From contig UZAN01039564.1 in assembly GCA_900618425.1 (NCBI GenBank), forward strand, positions 36,035 to 100,034: a stretch of 64,000 nt of DNA. Reading direction: 5' to 3'. Positions 23,786-35,797 of the stretch are shown here, piece after piece. Both the position numbers and the translations under genes were made by a program. Under the pieces are notes generated by a model that ran no database searches, had not been told where the DNA came from, and worked only from the letters and a program-made list of their open reading frames with translations. The DNA is from Echinostoma caproni (taxonomy: Eukaryota; Platyhelminthes; Trematoda; Plagiorchiida; Echinostomatidae). Position 1 is the stretch's first letter; the number at the start of each line of letters is the position of its first letter.

Positions 23786-26700
23786 AAATTCATCATTGAA
23801 ATATGTCAGTTTCCTTTAATAGTTCGTGCAATTTTTCATGTATTTTACAAAATTTGACAAACTGGAACCGATTGTAAATGGCTTCTGCTCAAATNAAAAG
23901 GAGTCAGTTTGAATCCCGCTAGATTCGATGGGCATGTACTACCAATGATTCTCGAACAGAAGGAAGTTACTGTATGTAGTTCTTGCGGTTTTAATTATTG
24001 CCTGATTCGTTATAAGGTTCATCCCTAGAGCACGTACCTTAACAAACCTGATCGTTCCATATGATTCACGGAACTAATTTCATTTAATAAATGGTGACTA
24101 CAGGCTTTTGGTTTTCACTTTTTGAATAGACATTTTAATCAGTTTTCTGGAAATGGTATGCAATGAAACAGAAGATTTTGATGAATATGGAGAAGTGGTG
24201 TAGTCGGGCAAAGCTGGTGGAATCAATTACAGAGGAATCCAGACAATTTATGGGGGTCTTTCAGATGGTACATGAGTGAGCTCGAAACAAATCATATGAA
24301 GTAGCGGTCGGTTGTTAACAAAACCAAACAAACCTTAGCCTGTCAGTTTGTTAAAAAATGGCAGGAAAACTCGGTTAACAATATTATTTAATGAAATGCA
24401 ATTTTCTTTTTGATTACACAATGCGGATCACATGGGCCTTACAAATGACCTCTTGGAACAAATTATGTATTTTGGGAGGACGAGAAAATATCACCTACAT
24501 CTCACTACACAGTGCCTAAAATGAATAGGAATGATATCTGATTGTATAGAGTTGGCTAACCCGTATACCATCTGTAACTAGACAAGATTTCAAGCGCTGA
24601 ATTCGTTGATTCAGAGTTATACATATGACACATAGGAGAGAACTGAACGTGAGTCTGTTCAATCCCGTTGGATTAAGCGAACGGCTGAACAAACACGAAT
24701 TTGTATGTTGACACTAGTAACCGGGACTGACTGGTCTGAAGCAGTTTGACTCGATAAACCTCGGGGGGGGGGGNCCGGCACTAAGATGCCGGGTGTCGGC
24801 TGAAGTGGATTCGTCACGAACGATGAATAGGTGAAATTTACGGTATTGTTAAGGGCTGCAGTTAGTATCAGCCTTTGTGATTATTTAGTGTCAATACAGG
24901 TTTTCCTAATTCCGTTGAGGATCCATACAGTGAACGGCGATGAAATCAATACAATTTTATGAGAATCCTCCCTTACCTAAAGTTTCACAAACGCCTGTGT
25001 AATGGTCGTTGATGCTTTTGAAAACGGCGAAAAATTCCGAACACTTTTGCAAACTAAAAATGATCTAACTTAGTGCCCTTGAACACATCTTGTAAAATAG
25101 TGCAAGATTTAAAAACCCCGATCACAACCTTTCTGATTTTTAAACCAACAGTGCTTGAATGGGCGCTGAATAGTGTTGTGGTCGAGCAAAATGTCATAAA
25201 GTTGAGAGTGTATAAACTGACCACAATTTGACGTAAGTTTCTACGGATCCCTTTATTCAGTCGAGGCCCTAGTAGCAAATGGATTATACACAGACACAGA
25301 CACACAAATATGCCTCTATTTTTGTTGACGCGTTCGATATGCAAATATTATAATGTGATACAGTATGTAGGATATAGAAACGTCCTAAAATGTTCTTCAT
25401 TGAACACAGCAGACAACCTTTTTCTATAATTACTTGGGGCTTTCCGTAATATTCTCTTACAGTCTCACATACAACGCATTAAATAATACGGAGAACGGTC
25501 AAACTGGATCCATAAAGTCACACAATCACAGAGAACGAGTGGATGACTGAATGAAATAAGAATATCAATTGCGCCACGGATGCAGTGTGAGGGACAACCG
25601 GTTGCTCAGGCATGAATGGAACGGTTTTGTAAGGAATTCAATAAGTTGTCCGAAAAATTCAAAATCAACTATTTGTTTAACCGTTTGATGAAGGATGGGT
25701 TCTCGAAAATTTGTTTCAAGGTCACTCGTGGTTTCTAGCCATTCTCAGAAATGGCCCCGGGATCATTTTTCTTTGTACCGCGAAGCATCTTCATCATGTT
25801 ATCCATCTTGTTGTCCAATTATCAATTTCACCAAACATTTTTCAATTGAATCAAGGTTAGACCAAGTATTTCTGATCATATTTCTAGAACCAACGCTACT
25901 GAGAAAATCCAATAGACTGGTGCTAATTGAAGATTCGGGATACTCAAAGCCTTAACACTATGACAAATAATATCGCCTTAACTCATTGAGTTGGGCGGTA
26001 AACACTTCTACGTGACAGTTTTCTCGAATGCTGTTCTCCACGATTCCCAACTATTTTCAAAGAGTCTCAGAATACAAACACTCTGAGATCATAAACAATA
26101 TGGATGTTGGTTGTGATGGGTGGGTGTGCATGCATTCTGATGTGAACTCATATTAAAACTTAGTATTGTGAAACGGTTGCATATTTTGAGTTTTCCATAT
26201 ATTCCATCAGAGGCGTTATTAACGTATTCCGGTCTACTGTTGCACACCCCACTCCAAACAAACACTCCGTGTGGCTGCGTTGAAAAACAACACCAACAAC
26301 AACAGCTCAACCACATAATCATTATCCACAATGTCAGAAATAAATCAGACCTCAAACACTGTCGTTCACATACACTCCTGGGGATTTGACTATCCTTGAG
26401 TGTGAAGGCGCACGTGCTAGGTGATTAAGTTTCCCGAACATCTTTTCAAACTGAGAGAAGTGAACCGATTGAGGACAGTTTTCAGAGTGAAAAAGGACAC
26501 TGGTGGAAGGGAATTGTACGAGGCGTTGACAGGTTGAATCTCTTGGGAGCACATTATCCGCCTAAAACTAATAGGGCACAGACATAGACACAGACATGTT
26601 CGTGCAAGCATGCGTTTTTGTTGTTAAATGGGTTTCTGTAGGGCCGGAGTTGAAATGGAGTCCTAGTGTGCAACGGGCATCTGCAGACAACTGGGTGGGA

Positions 26701-27760
26701 GTGGAGAGCAGCGGATGCACAGAATCTTTTCGAGAGCGTTAATCGCTTCCGTTCGCGCGCTCTTTCTCCGGTTCGCATTCTTTGTCGCCCTCGCCTACTC
26801 GTACAGTCCACTTATCATGGATAGCCTAATTCCTTTCACGAATGGGTTGGGCCAAGGAGAGTGGCATGAATTATCCCAGTGGCCATGACAAAGTGGCTTA
26901 TGCACAAATTCCCTAGTTGATCCGACAGTTTGTTGGGCATATGCGAATATGCTGGAGAAGGGAACAGAGAGCGACGATCGTCCCGGTGGATTAATGTGTA
27001 CAAAACATATAAAGCTGATCGGGACAAACCGCAGCACTCGGAGTTACACATGGATTCGAATGGGAGGTGGTAGGTACAGACACAAATGTCATTCCAGGGA
27101 CGAAAGAATTATGATAAACGAGACGCAATCAACTGCCTGGTTTGAGTGAAAGCTGAGGCACCGGACAACTGCTGCGTTCACAAGTGCATGATAGTGCTTT
27201 TTAGATGCAAACTAGCCTACGTTTGTTGGCTAAGACAAATGTGACTAGGAACTGGAAGAAAGATTTTGGGAAACGAGGCAGAAGTTTGGAGAATTGAGAG
27301 TTGTTCTTGGTGATAAACATGTTATTATAAAATGAAGTAGATGAACTGATTAAATATATACTGAAATGATGGTTACTGGAAGTGGGAGTCTTGATTGTCG
27401 ATATTGTATTAGTTAGAAATTCTGATGAGTTTTCCCCTAAGACGTTGAAGCCCTAGAAATACTGTGAGGTGTAAAGAAATAGTTGGATGATATCAATTGT
27501 TCAACTAATGTAGTAAGTGTAGGTCATGCAGGAGACTAACTGCAAAACGGGTGTTAATTGACCAAACACTTTTGATATATCGCATCAGTCAAATCGGTTT
27601 TCCGCACACAGGTGCGATCTACCAGACTACACCAGCTTCTCAAAAGAAAATGGATGAGACCACATTGAGAGGCGAACAGTTGTTTTCATTGATTCATATT
27701 CTGGCCTGTACAGATCAAATAAGGAAATGGTATGTTGAACGGAGATAGATATTCAGTCAT

Positions 27761-28215
27761 TCAAAAGTCAGGGTGATTGACCGAAAGGGAGAGGAATGGG
27801 GGGGGGGGGANGAGTCGTGTTTGATGCTCATAGATCCATACAACACTGCAATCAAGCTGTGATGCGTCATCCGTACGATCGATCTTTGGCCACGGTAGTT
27901 GAATGGCATGAACCAATCTGTTTTGTACACACAGGTTGGGTTTGCACAAACGAATGTCGATCGCTTCCGCAGTGGCTCGGGTGTGGAGACGCAGCGACTT
28001 GGATGGGTGAGGTGATATTAGACAGATGACTTTGAAGGCTGATTTAGGCTTCACTTGGTGGCCCGATTCCGCTAGGTGAGCGAGAATAACGCTTCCTGTG
28101 ACACCGTGTAGAAGCCAGCTTGAATAGTGCTCTTTAGTCCGCTGAGACATTTGCCTCGCAGTTCGGCCAATGTAGGTTGCGTTACAAACGCAGATGAAGA
28201 AATATATAATCGGAA
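27761..28215 (-). mobile_element. PLE-B: Penelope-like GIY-YIG endonuclease remnant
   Basis: The minus strand shows CNATYIGRTARQMSQR at about 28140-28190, then TKEHYSSWLL, SVILAHLAESGHQV, ATAEAIDIRLCKPNLC and IQLPWP. This is the complete order of blocks of the C-terminal GIY-YIG nuclease of Penelope-like elements: Tyr-Ile-Gly, catalytic Arg two residues after the Thr, conserved His, and the distal Glu-Ala-Ile plus KPxLC block. It is the best preserved nuclease of the window. Upstream the preceding block reads PIIYFFICVC, with a stop just before, so the reverse transcriptase is missing or too decayed. The end of the frame runs into a twelve-G tract with an N at 27811, where the sequence is uncertain. 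It lies inside the proposed long intron. Confidence 0.85.
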
Positions 28216-30549
28216 ATGAGGCTTACCATCCAATGATGTGAGGTAAAACTCACTTTCAACTTGGAATAATTGTGCATATAGCGTTTAGGTTGCGACAGGA
28301 AACGGCATTGAGGTGTGATGTGATTTAGGCTGTGTTCAAGTTCGGATAGCTTTCTGCGGTAAATTGCTTATTTGATCAATTGAGCTCTTGAGATGTGAGT
28401 TAAAAATTCTTTTGAATGACTACATATCTATCCCTTTTCAACATGCTATGTCCTTATTTGATCTATACAGGCTAGAATATGAATCAATGAAAACAATTAT
28501 TCGTCTCTGAACGTGTCTTCTCATGTCATAATGGGCATATTGTGGAATTTAAAATTGATGTCTTAAGTGGGAGATGTTTACACAAGGCAATCTGCGTTTT
28601 AGAATAGTTCAGTGAGAAGTTCGATAAGATAAAGCTGGTTTTCGTTTCCTAATGACTGATTATGAGGAAAAATGCCCACCATTGTGGTGGACTAAGTTAA
28701 GCATACCTTCTTCTGTCCTCTGATTACCAGTGGTTTCATCGGACTCTTGAGTTCAGACGTACAAGATGGGCGAAATAAGAGATCAATTAAAAAAATGATT
28801 GAGATTTCCTGTCACGTAAAAAATGCTTTTACTGGGCGCTGGTTTATAGTCAAACATTGGTAATTAGTTTTAGAATGTTATAACGCCGGTAGTGAATGAT
28901 GTTTGATGCAATATAATGGAACTCGGGTGTTAAACACATTCAGTGGTTTCCCGCCTTTTGTCGCTTTGGTGATAGTTGTTTCACACAAGTCATAGTATCC
29001 GGCCCGCTACCATGCATTTAACCTATATGGTAATGTAAACTACATAATGAATCATTGAAAGGAATTCTTCGTTTCATCCTATCTTCCTCAGATTTAACAA
29101 AAAACGGAAATAAAGATGGCTGTCATAAGTGTTGCTGTTAAAGCATCAATATAACACATTCATTTTAGATGCATTTGAAGTGAGTCCGTGGATGGCCGTT
29201 TAGACAAACCAACAGAATTGTACGCTGTCTGCAACTTCAATGAAACAGCTGAACCGATATTGCAGATAATTCATAAAATAGATGAAACAGGTATGCAGTA
29301 GATTCCACGGCTCTAAACAACGATCAACCTCGTGAAATCAAACACAGGTGATAGTTGCTTCCAAATGAGATCTGAAAACACAATGCACGTCCGTTTCATG
29401 TCAAAACAGGTGATTTATTTAACAAGCATGGCTTTTATGGCACTCAGGTTTGAACATATACTTCAGCAAACCTTCGTTACCCTAAAAATAACGTTTCAGC
29501 TATGGTTGGGAACTTGTTCCTTCTCCCGTGCTTTCTTTAGAATAGTTAGAGTTGGTCAGGATTTATTGAAGGATCCTGTTTCCATTATGTTTGATGTTTT
29601 CAGTTATGATTCAGCTGTTTTGATCAGACCAACCAAACAACAACATTTCGGAGCTGTCTGAATACGTTCAGTCATGAATGTCATTTAAGGATTAATCACC
29701 TAATATCCTGGGTTTCAGTTCTACCTTCCATCCAACTCAAATTCGCATTCACATATATACCCTATTGTGATTTCGTGACGAATATTTTCACCCACAGAGC
29801 AGTGAAAGAGTGATCTAAAAAGCTTGGAGGTAAAGTACCTATGAAGTTGTGGAGTTGATCCACAGACGGGCCGACGATTCAAAATTATGTTGTCCGCAAT
29901 AGGGTTACATAAATTAGTTGTAGTTATTCTTTAGCGGGCTTGCTATCGGTATTATTTGCACACCTAATTGTGTATCAATTCAGCCGTCGGAAGTACTTTT
30001 AATTTATGATACACACCAGACTTCGGTTCTTTGTTCTCTCAATCGGGTACACAAGATTGATGATAGTCTTCTTCTTGGGCACTTGTGATTAAACATTTGG
30101 AGATGCGTGTTGAAGCTTTACCTGATGTTGTTCACAACCCCAGTTCGGTTAGACCACCACGGGCCATTTCCATGTTTAATGGAAAAAGAAACAAAGCACG
30201 GTGTAGAGCGCCTTGGAAGTGACGTTTGGCTTATGCAATGGAGCGGAAAATCAATTTGTCAACATACCCGGGCTTTCATTGTCTAATCGCTTTCATGTAA
30301 CAACTGGAAAATGGGAAGGGAGAAACCTGCAGGAGGTGGGTGGTGGACAAGGAAACGAAGTGTGATATGAGCTGTTGCCTGAAGGAAATGTGCTTGTGAC
30401 ATGATCGATTATGCAGGTCAATAAGAGACCATGCTGCGATAAGGACATTCGGGGTCGATTCCAATTACCCATGTCAAACGACCCGGATGACTGGTTTGTG
30501 AATATCAGAGGAAATGTGCATGAAGGGATGTGGATTGAGTATGTTAGGG

Positions 30550-31035
30550 NNNNNNNNNNNNNNNNNNNNNNNNNNNNNNNNNNNNNNNNNNNNNNNNNNN
30601 NNNNNNNNNNNNNNNNNNNNNNNNNNNNNNNNNNNNNNNNNNNNNNNNNNNNNNNNNNNNNNNNNNNNNNNNNNNNNNNNNNNNNNNNNNNNNNNNNNNN
30701 NNNNNNNNNNNNNNNNNNNNNNNNNNNNNNNNNNNNNNNNNNNNNNNNNNNNNNNNNNNNNNNNNNNNNNNNNNNNNNNNNNNNNNNNNNNNNNNNNNNN
30801 NNNNNNNNNNNNNNNNNNNNNNNNNNNNNNNNNNNNNNNNNNNNNNNNNNNNNNNNNNNNNNNNNNNNNNNNNNNNNNNNNNNNNNNNNNNNNNNNNNNN
30901 NNNNNNNNNNNNNNNNNNNNNNNNNNNNNNNNNNNNNNNNNNNNNNNNNNNNNNNNNNNNNNNNNNNNNNNNNNNNNNNNNNNNNNNNNNNNNNNNNNNN
31001 NNNNNNNNNNNNNNNNNNNNNNNNNNNNNNNNNNN
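30550..31035. other. assembly gap (486 Ns)
   Basis: A run of Ns. Any open frame crossing it is an artefact. It lies in the interval where a missing exon of the RNF220-like gene is expected. Confidence 1.
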
Positions 31036-34000
31036 CAGACTCAGGTGCCACATTTATTCACACGAATGTCCGCACATGAGTCAGGTTCATCTACAGCTTA
31101 CTTGCATAAGTGGCCTAGGAGTTTCAGTCATTTAGAAATACTGTGAATTTAGATGTCAGTTTAAGCATTCTGACGTGTGTGCGATTGAAACAGCGGATCG
31201 AATGAAATAATCATTGGACGAAATTCAAATGCACACGTAATGTAGACATGTTTGTCTGCTCAAACCACCAGTCGGTTGAATTCCAGTTTCACTTAGTCTT
31301 GGAAATCACGTAAAGGTGGTTATGACTTAGTCCGCAAGTATTTCCCCAACTAAGGGAGTATTGAAAGAAAACACGATGTTTCAAATTAAGTATTGGAAGT
31401 TAGTTATTGAGGCTCAGGTTAGGAGAGGACATTTTGGACTGTTCGATGACTTGAGCATTCTGTTTGTAACCGCATCATCACCAGTCTGACTAAAGTCGTC
31501 GGTGCTCGTAAAATGACTATGTTTTGCTTCTCTCTTCATTTAGTTTGATTGGTCTTCGGGAAAAATTTGCTCATTATTTACATTGTTCTCATCGCTGAAC
31601 ATCACCAAAGGGGTGTTGTTTCGCCTGGATTAGAAGTCCTGGGTTCGTTGTCAGGTTAAGTGATGATCCTTTTTTGTTACGTCATTTGGTTTTTCGGTCA
31701 CATTGATATGTACACATGATCTAGTTAGATGTCACTCTCATTCGCTAAGAAATTCTGTGTCATGACCCTGCTTTGTCAACGATTCTTGTTGATTCAAAGT
31801 TCTAATTGTGTCTCTTTTGATCCGACAACGGACCTAGGAACCTGAATCCATAATTCATAATAGCATAGACGTGATCTGAATGGAGACCCCATGCTAATAA
31901 CGGAACGAAAAATAACCCAAGAATAACCTATCTAAAGAAATGGATAGAAGCAGGATGCAGTCATTTCACAAGAACGGATGAGGTTACCCCGGCAGCTGGC
32001 CATAATTTTGAAAAAATACCAAACCCAGCGAACATATGGAATAGCAATAGTCCTCAACTGTTCATCATGATTCATCATGGTTTGCAGTGGTCTAAATGTA
32101 CCACGGTTTGAAGTAGCACGATGGAGCTGGCGTGGACAAAAATTCGCTCTTTATAATCATTATCCCTCTAGATCACATATCACGATCGTAAACAAACCAG
32201 GGTCACCAAAGAAAGAACCAATGAAGGAAACTTGAAATGTAAAGTGAAATGTAATCCGGTCATAGTTCGGTTGGTCCACATATCGGTTATCAGTAACTGA
32301 AATATTATAACGTATCTAAATTTCAGATTATTGCACCACAGTTGACTTGAAGAGGTTCTTGATTTCTTGTGGTGTCGGAAAATACCAGACTGTTCTTCAT
32401 ACACACAAAAAATAAGTCCGGGTTAGGAACTGCAGGACCGCATTAGCGTATCGACTCAATTTCTGGGGCTATTCGATTCTACGAACTCCAGTAGAGTACT
32501 AGGCACGAAAAGCCTATGAGACGGTCAGCAAAATGAATGCGTGGAGTAGTATCGACATTCACAAGCAGGATGGAGTGTGGTCAGCAAAAAGATGCCATTG
32601 TTCGACGCAGAGATTGACTGCTGTTTAATGAGTCATTCTGGAACAGATTTGCACGGAAAAAAGAGCAGACTAGATGAACGGTTGTCAAAGTCATGGGATG
32701 CAGAACTAGTGGAGAAAGAATATGACAGCGTGGTAAGTGTTTAGCAAGCGGTCTATCCACACCAATACCCGAATTCTGAAATCTCAACCTGTTACATATG
32801 ATTTAAGGGAAGAGGGCCGGGTAGTACTGCACCCATTTTCGAAGTTGGATCTTTCTCACGCATATCAGAGGTCAAAATTACATGATCAATGTAAAACGAT
32901 TGCAACTAATAACACTCAATCGTCTCTATTTGCGTAAAGTTGTTCAGTACTTGACATTCACTCAGCCCTGGTGATATTTTGAAGGACGATAGAGCGTGAC
33001 ATCGCTGCGATTTCTGACACATTGATGCACTAGAATGATACACTAACCAGATTAACGCGAATGAATGAATCCTTGAAACCATTAACACTTATACTTGCCA
33101 TCTGTGGCCTTTGGGGAACAAGAAAAGAGAAATTGTGCCATCCAGGGAGCTCGGAAGCAAAGATATATAAATGAGTTGAAATCACTTTAGGATATTTCTA
33201 ATCACTTTGTAGGATTCATATTACTAACGGTCAACCTATTGTGAGCATTTAGTTTCGAGAACTACAGGAGACCAGAGTGTATCCGTGGTCCCCTGGTATG
33301 AATTTTGTAGAAAGTCACGGCCTCTTCTCCAGGTCTCCAGGTGGAGGTGACTTCGAAGTGAAGTGCCTGTTCAACGAATAGAGGATTTCTATCCCACGGC
33401 ACTACTAGTATAGTATTCTGTGAAAATGAGATCAAACAATGTTGCACGGCAGATTCCGGAATTTTCTCGATGCACTAAATTCATTCCTGTGTGTTGACAT
33501 TACCCCTTATTGCGCCACCGCAAATGTTGTGACGGTATTTGAAATACCGTAACCATCCGGTGAAAGCTTTACTGTCAATTATTGGTACTTGAGCGGTACA
33601 TTGCATTATCTTCGTTTGGAGCTGTTTATTTGTTACGACAGTCAAAACCGACGCGGGTGAAGTCACCTGGTGCGAGAAAAGGGACTTTCACTTTCAGTTT
33701 GAGTTGTTTCCCTTTAATCCCAGGAGATTGTATTTGTTATGGATAATATCACAGGCTGAAACAGATCATACTACTTACTTACTTCTTACTTTCCTCCGTG
33801 AAGACGCTGACTTACACCATTTTTAAATTTGCTTAATGCATTGACTCTCATAGCAAGAGAAAGCTCCTATTTCCACTGGGAACCAGATACTTTACAACAG
33901 ATGGATTAATGTGCAGTGAGATACGTAAATGATAAAAAGATAAAGGTGACTTGTGTGTAGATATATATGTTCAAATACTGTGTTATTTTCGAGTGGCTGC

Positions 34001-34385
34001 AATCTTCAATGCATCATCCATGAATTTGCACCAGATGGTGTAATAAAGCAATTTCTTGACTTGATTTCTCTAGTCCGTTTATCGTGTTCAGTTTCGGCAA
34101 TGATTTTACTATTTAAACTGGAAAACCAGATTATTTTTGAGTATCACGAACAATAAATTGTGTTTGGTAGCTATATTGGTGCAGCGGAGTGCAGGTTTCC
34201 AAAATCTCATGCATTAGGAAATGCCTGGCCAACTCGATTATGCTTTCCGTTGCATTTTCTGCAGTATGCACCATGTTGAGATGCAGCGACATCGTCCTGG
34301 ACATAAATCGTGCAGTATGATCTTTTCGTTTGAAATTAATCTCGCTAATGGCTTGCTTCTGTATATTTGCGGTCCACATTTTCAA

Positions 34386-34411
34386 TTTAGCCTACTCATG
34401 AGTAGGCTAAA
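34386..34411. other. 26-bp perfect palindrome
   Basis: The left half TTTAGCCTACTCA is followed directly by its exact reverse complement. After one mismatch a further five positions pair on each side (34380-34417). Confidence 0.85.
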
Positions 34412-35685
34412 ATGAAATTAGACGTTTTCAGATGTAAGTACACTGTTGTGACCGAAAATGAGGGAAAACGTTTTTGAGCAAAGAAGAAATAATCACAAGG
34501 CGAAGGAACCGCGTGACATCGTATGGAATGTAGATTTATTTTTCTACATAAGAGTGCATCTTTTTATGGTTTATTTGTATTTGAATCGTCTTGATCTTTT
34601 CTATTTTGAATGCCACGATGATAGAAAACATCTAGACCGAATTTGGGGACGATTGTGCGCTGCAAACTAACTATTTACCCAAGAAGTTGGTATTGTGTTT
34701 GGGGGAAGGAGAAGAGGGGTAAAAGTGCTATTTATCATCTTTTTGTAGAGTATAACATGTGTACAACCAAGAAAGTCCTTCTGAATAAAACGCTGGTGTT
34801 ACTGCGATTCAACAACTTCAGTTCTATTTGTTTGTATGCAACTAGATTCCGAAGCCGTCCTTCCTTACTCTGTTCGGGTTGAAACGTCTTTCATGTATTC
34901 ACTCTCAGTGTTCCTCTGTGTTCATTATTTAATGACTATCCATCAATTCTTGCCTTTTCTTATATTATTTTTCATCATAATTCTTACAGTGAAGGTAGAA
35001 TTTTGATGAGGTGTAGAAGGAATGACAAAACTAGATGGAAGTAGTACAACAAGAATGAAGAAATCACTGGGTCGAAGCATTAACGATGAAAGTCAACCTT
35101 GGTGCACGGTCTGTGAAGAGAAAAAACTGGTAGTAAATAGGCCGAGCTGACAACGTTGAGCACCCAAACCCTGATCAGATGTCTATAATTTGTAGGTGAT
35201 GCATTAAACGAAGTTAAGTAGAAAACTTGAAAACGCATATAATATGATTATCGGTGTCATATGTGTAGACTTGTAATGCTAACGTTAGATAGTCAGAAAA
35301 AGATACTAGTTTGCGAGGTAAAAGGATTGGTTATGTCTTAGATAATGTAAATGTTGAAGCTCACAAGTTCGTACATGAAAATCTACTTCAGAATAATCAT
35401 AAAATAGCTGAGGGAAATAAATGTGTAGGTCACGCATTTACTCGACCAATAGACTTAGCTTTCCAACACTAATAGCTTTTATCATTCACTCTTAATTGAG
35501 GAGGCAGTTGTGCAGTTGGTTTTGAGTAACCCATGTAACCAGATCCAGGTTATTCTGCCAAAGCCTAGTTCACGACCGCAGTCTGAATATGTATGTATAA
35601 AATGCACGAGAACTATTTGCGTTAAACTCGTTTTGATCAATTCAGATACAACAGTTTCAATTCAACTACTTTCTCTTTATTCCAG

Positions 35686-35797
35686 ATAATCTATCGAACA
35701 ATTTTAGTTGTCCAATCTGCCACATGGTCGTCCCTGGTCAGGAAATGGAAGCGCATCTTCGATTTGAACTTGACCGAGTCAGGGACGAACGCTGGTT
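35686..35797 (+). CDS. RNF220-like: RNF220-like exon with Cys-Cys-His zinc-binding motif
   Basis: A strong acceptor (TTTCTCTTTATTCCAG to 35685) and donor (GGTT then GTGAGG at 35798) delimit 112 nt. The key segment reads SCPICHMVVPGQEMEAHLRF, continuing FELDRVRDERW. Vertebrate RNF220 has a CPIC block followed by a Glu-rich helix with EEH/QEHM and ELEQL in its middle region, and the spacing Cys-x2-Cys-x11-His is the same here. RNF220 is a RING E3 ubiquitin ligase that in vertebrates acts in the nucleus and cytoplasm on transcriptional regulators and stabilises beta-catenin; that role is family knowledge, not shown here. The exon enters in phase 1 and leaves in phase 2, which fits the acceptor at 38162. 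Another CPxC zinc protein cannot be excluded. Confidence 0.6.

Larger units (their letters stand above)
21817..35685 (+). other. proposed long intron(s) between microexon and Cys-Cys-His exon
   Basis: A span of 13.9 kb on which I see AT and CT/AT microsatellites, PLE-B on the minus strand, a 486-N gap and a perfect palindrome, each listed separately. Because the microexon ends in phase 0 and the next exon needs one base, at least one further exon whose length leaves one base over must lie here. I could not place it. Confidence 0.4.

Noticed and set aside
24763..24774. Poly-G runs followed by N (also 27798-27811; similar G runs without N at 13645 and 53119)
   Set aside because: Best explained by sequencing uncertainty at homopolymers; no evidence of function.
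25054..25470. Minus-strand LGPRLNKGIRRNLRQIVVSL block and + strand VIQYVGYRNVLK block, each faintly like Penelope-like connector or GIY-YIG sequence
   Set aside because: They lie on opposite strands, with no further motif on either, so the resemblance is too weak to call.
30293..31146. Long open frames across 30.3-31.1 kb
   Set aside because: They consist mostly of Ns in the assembly gap.
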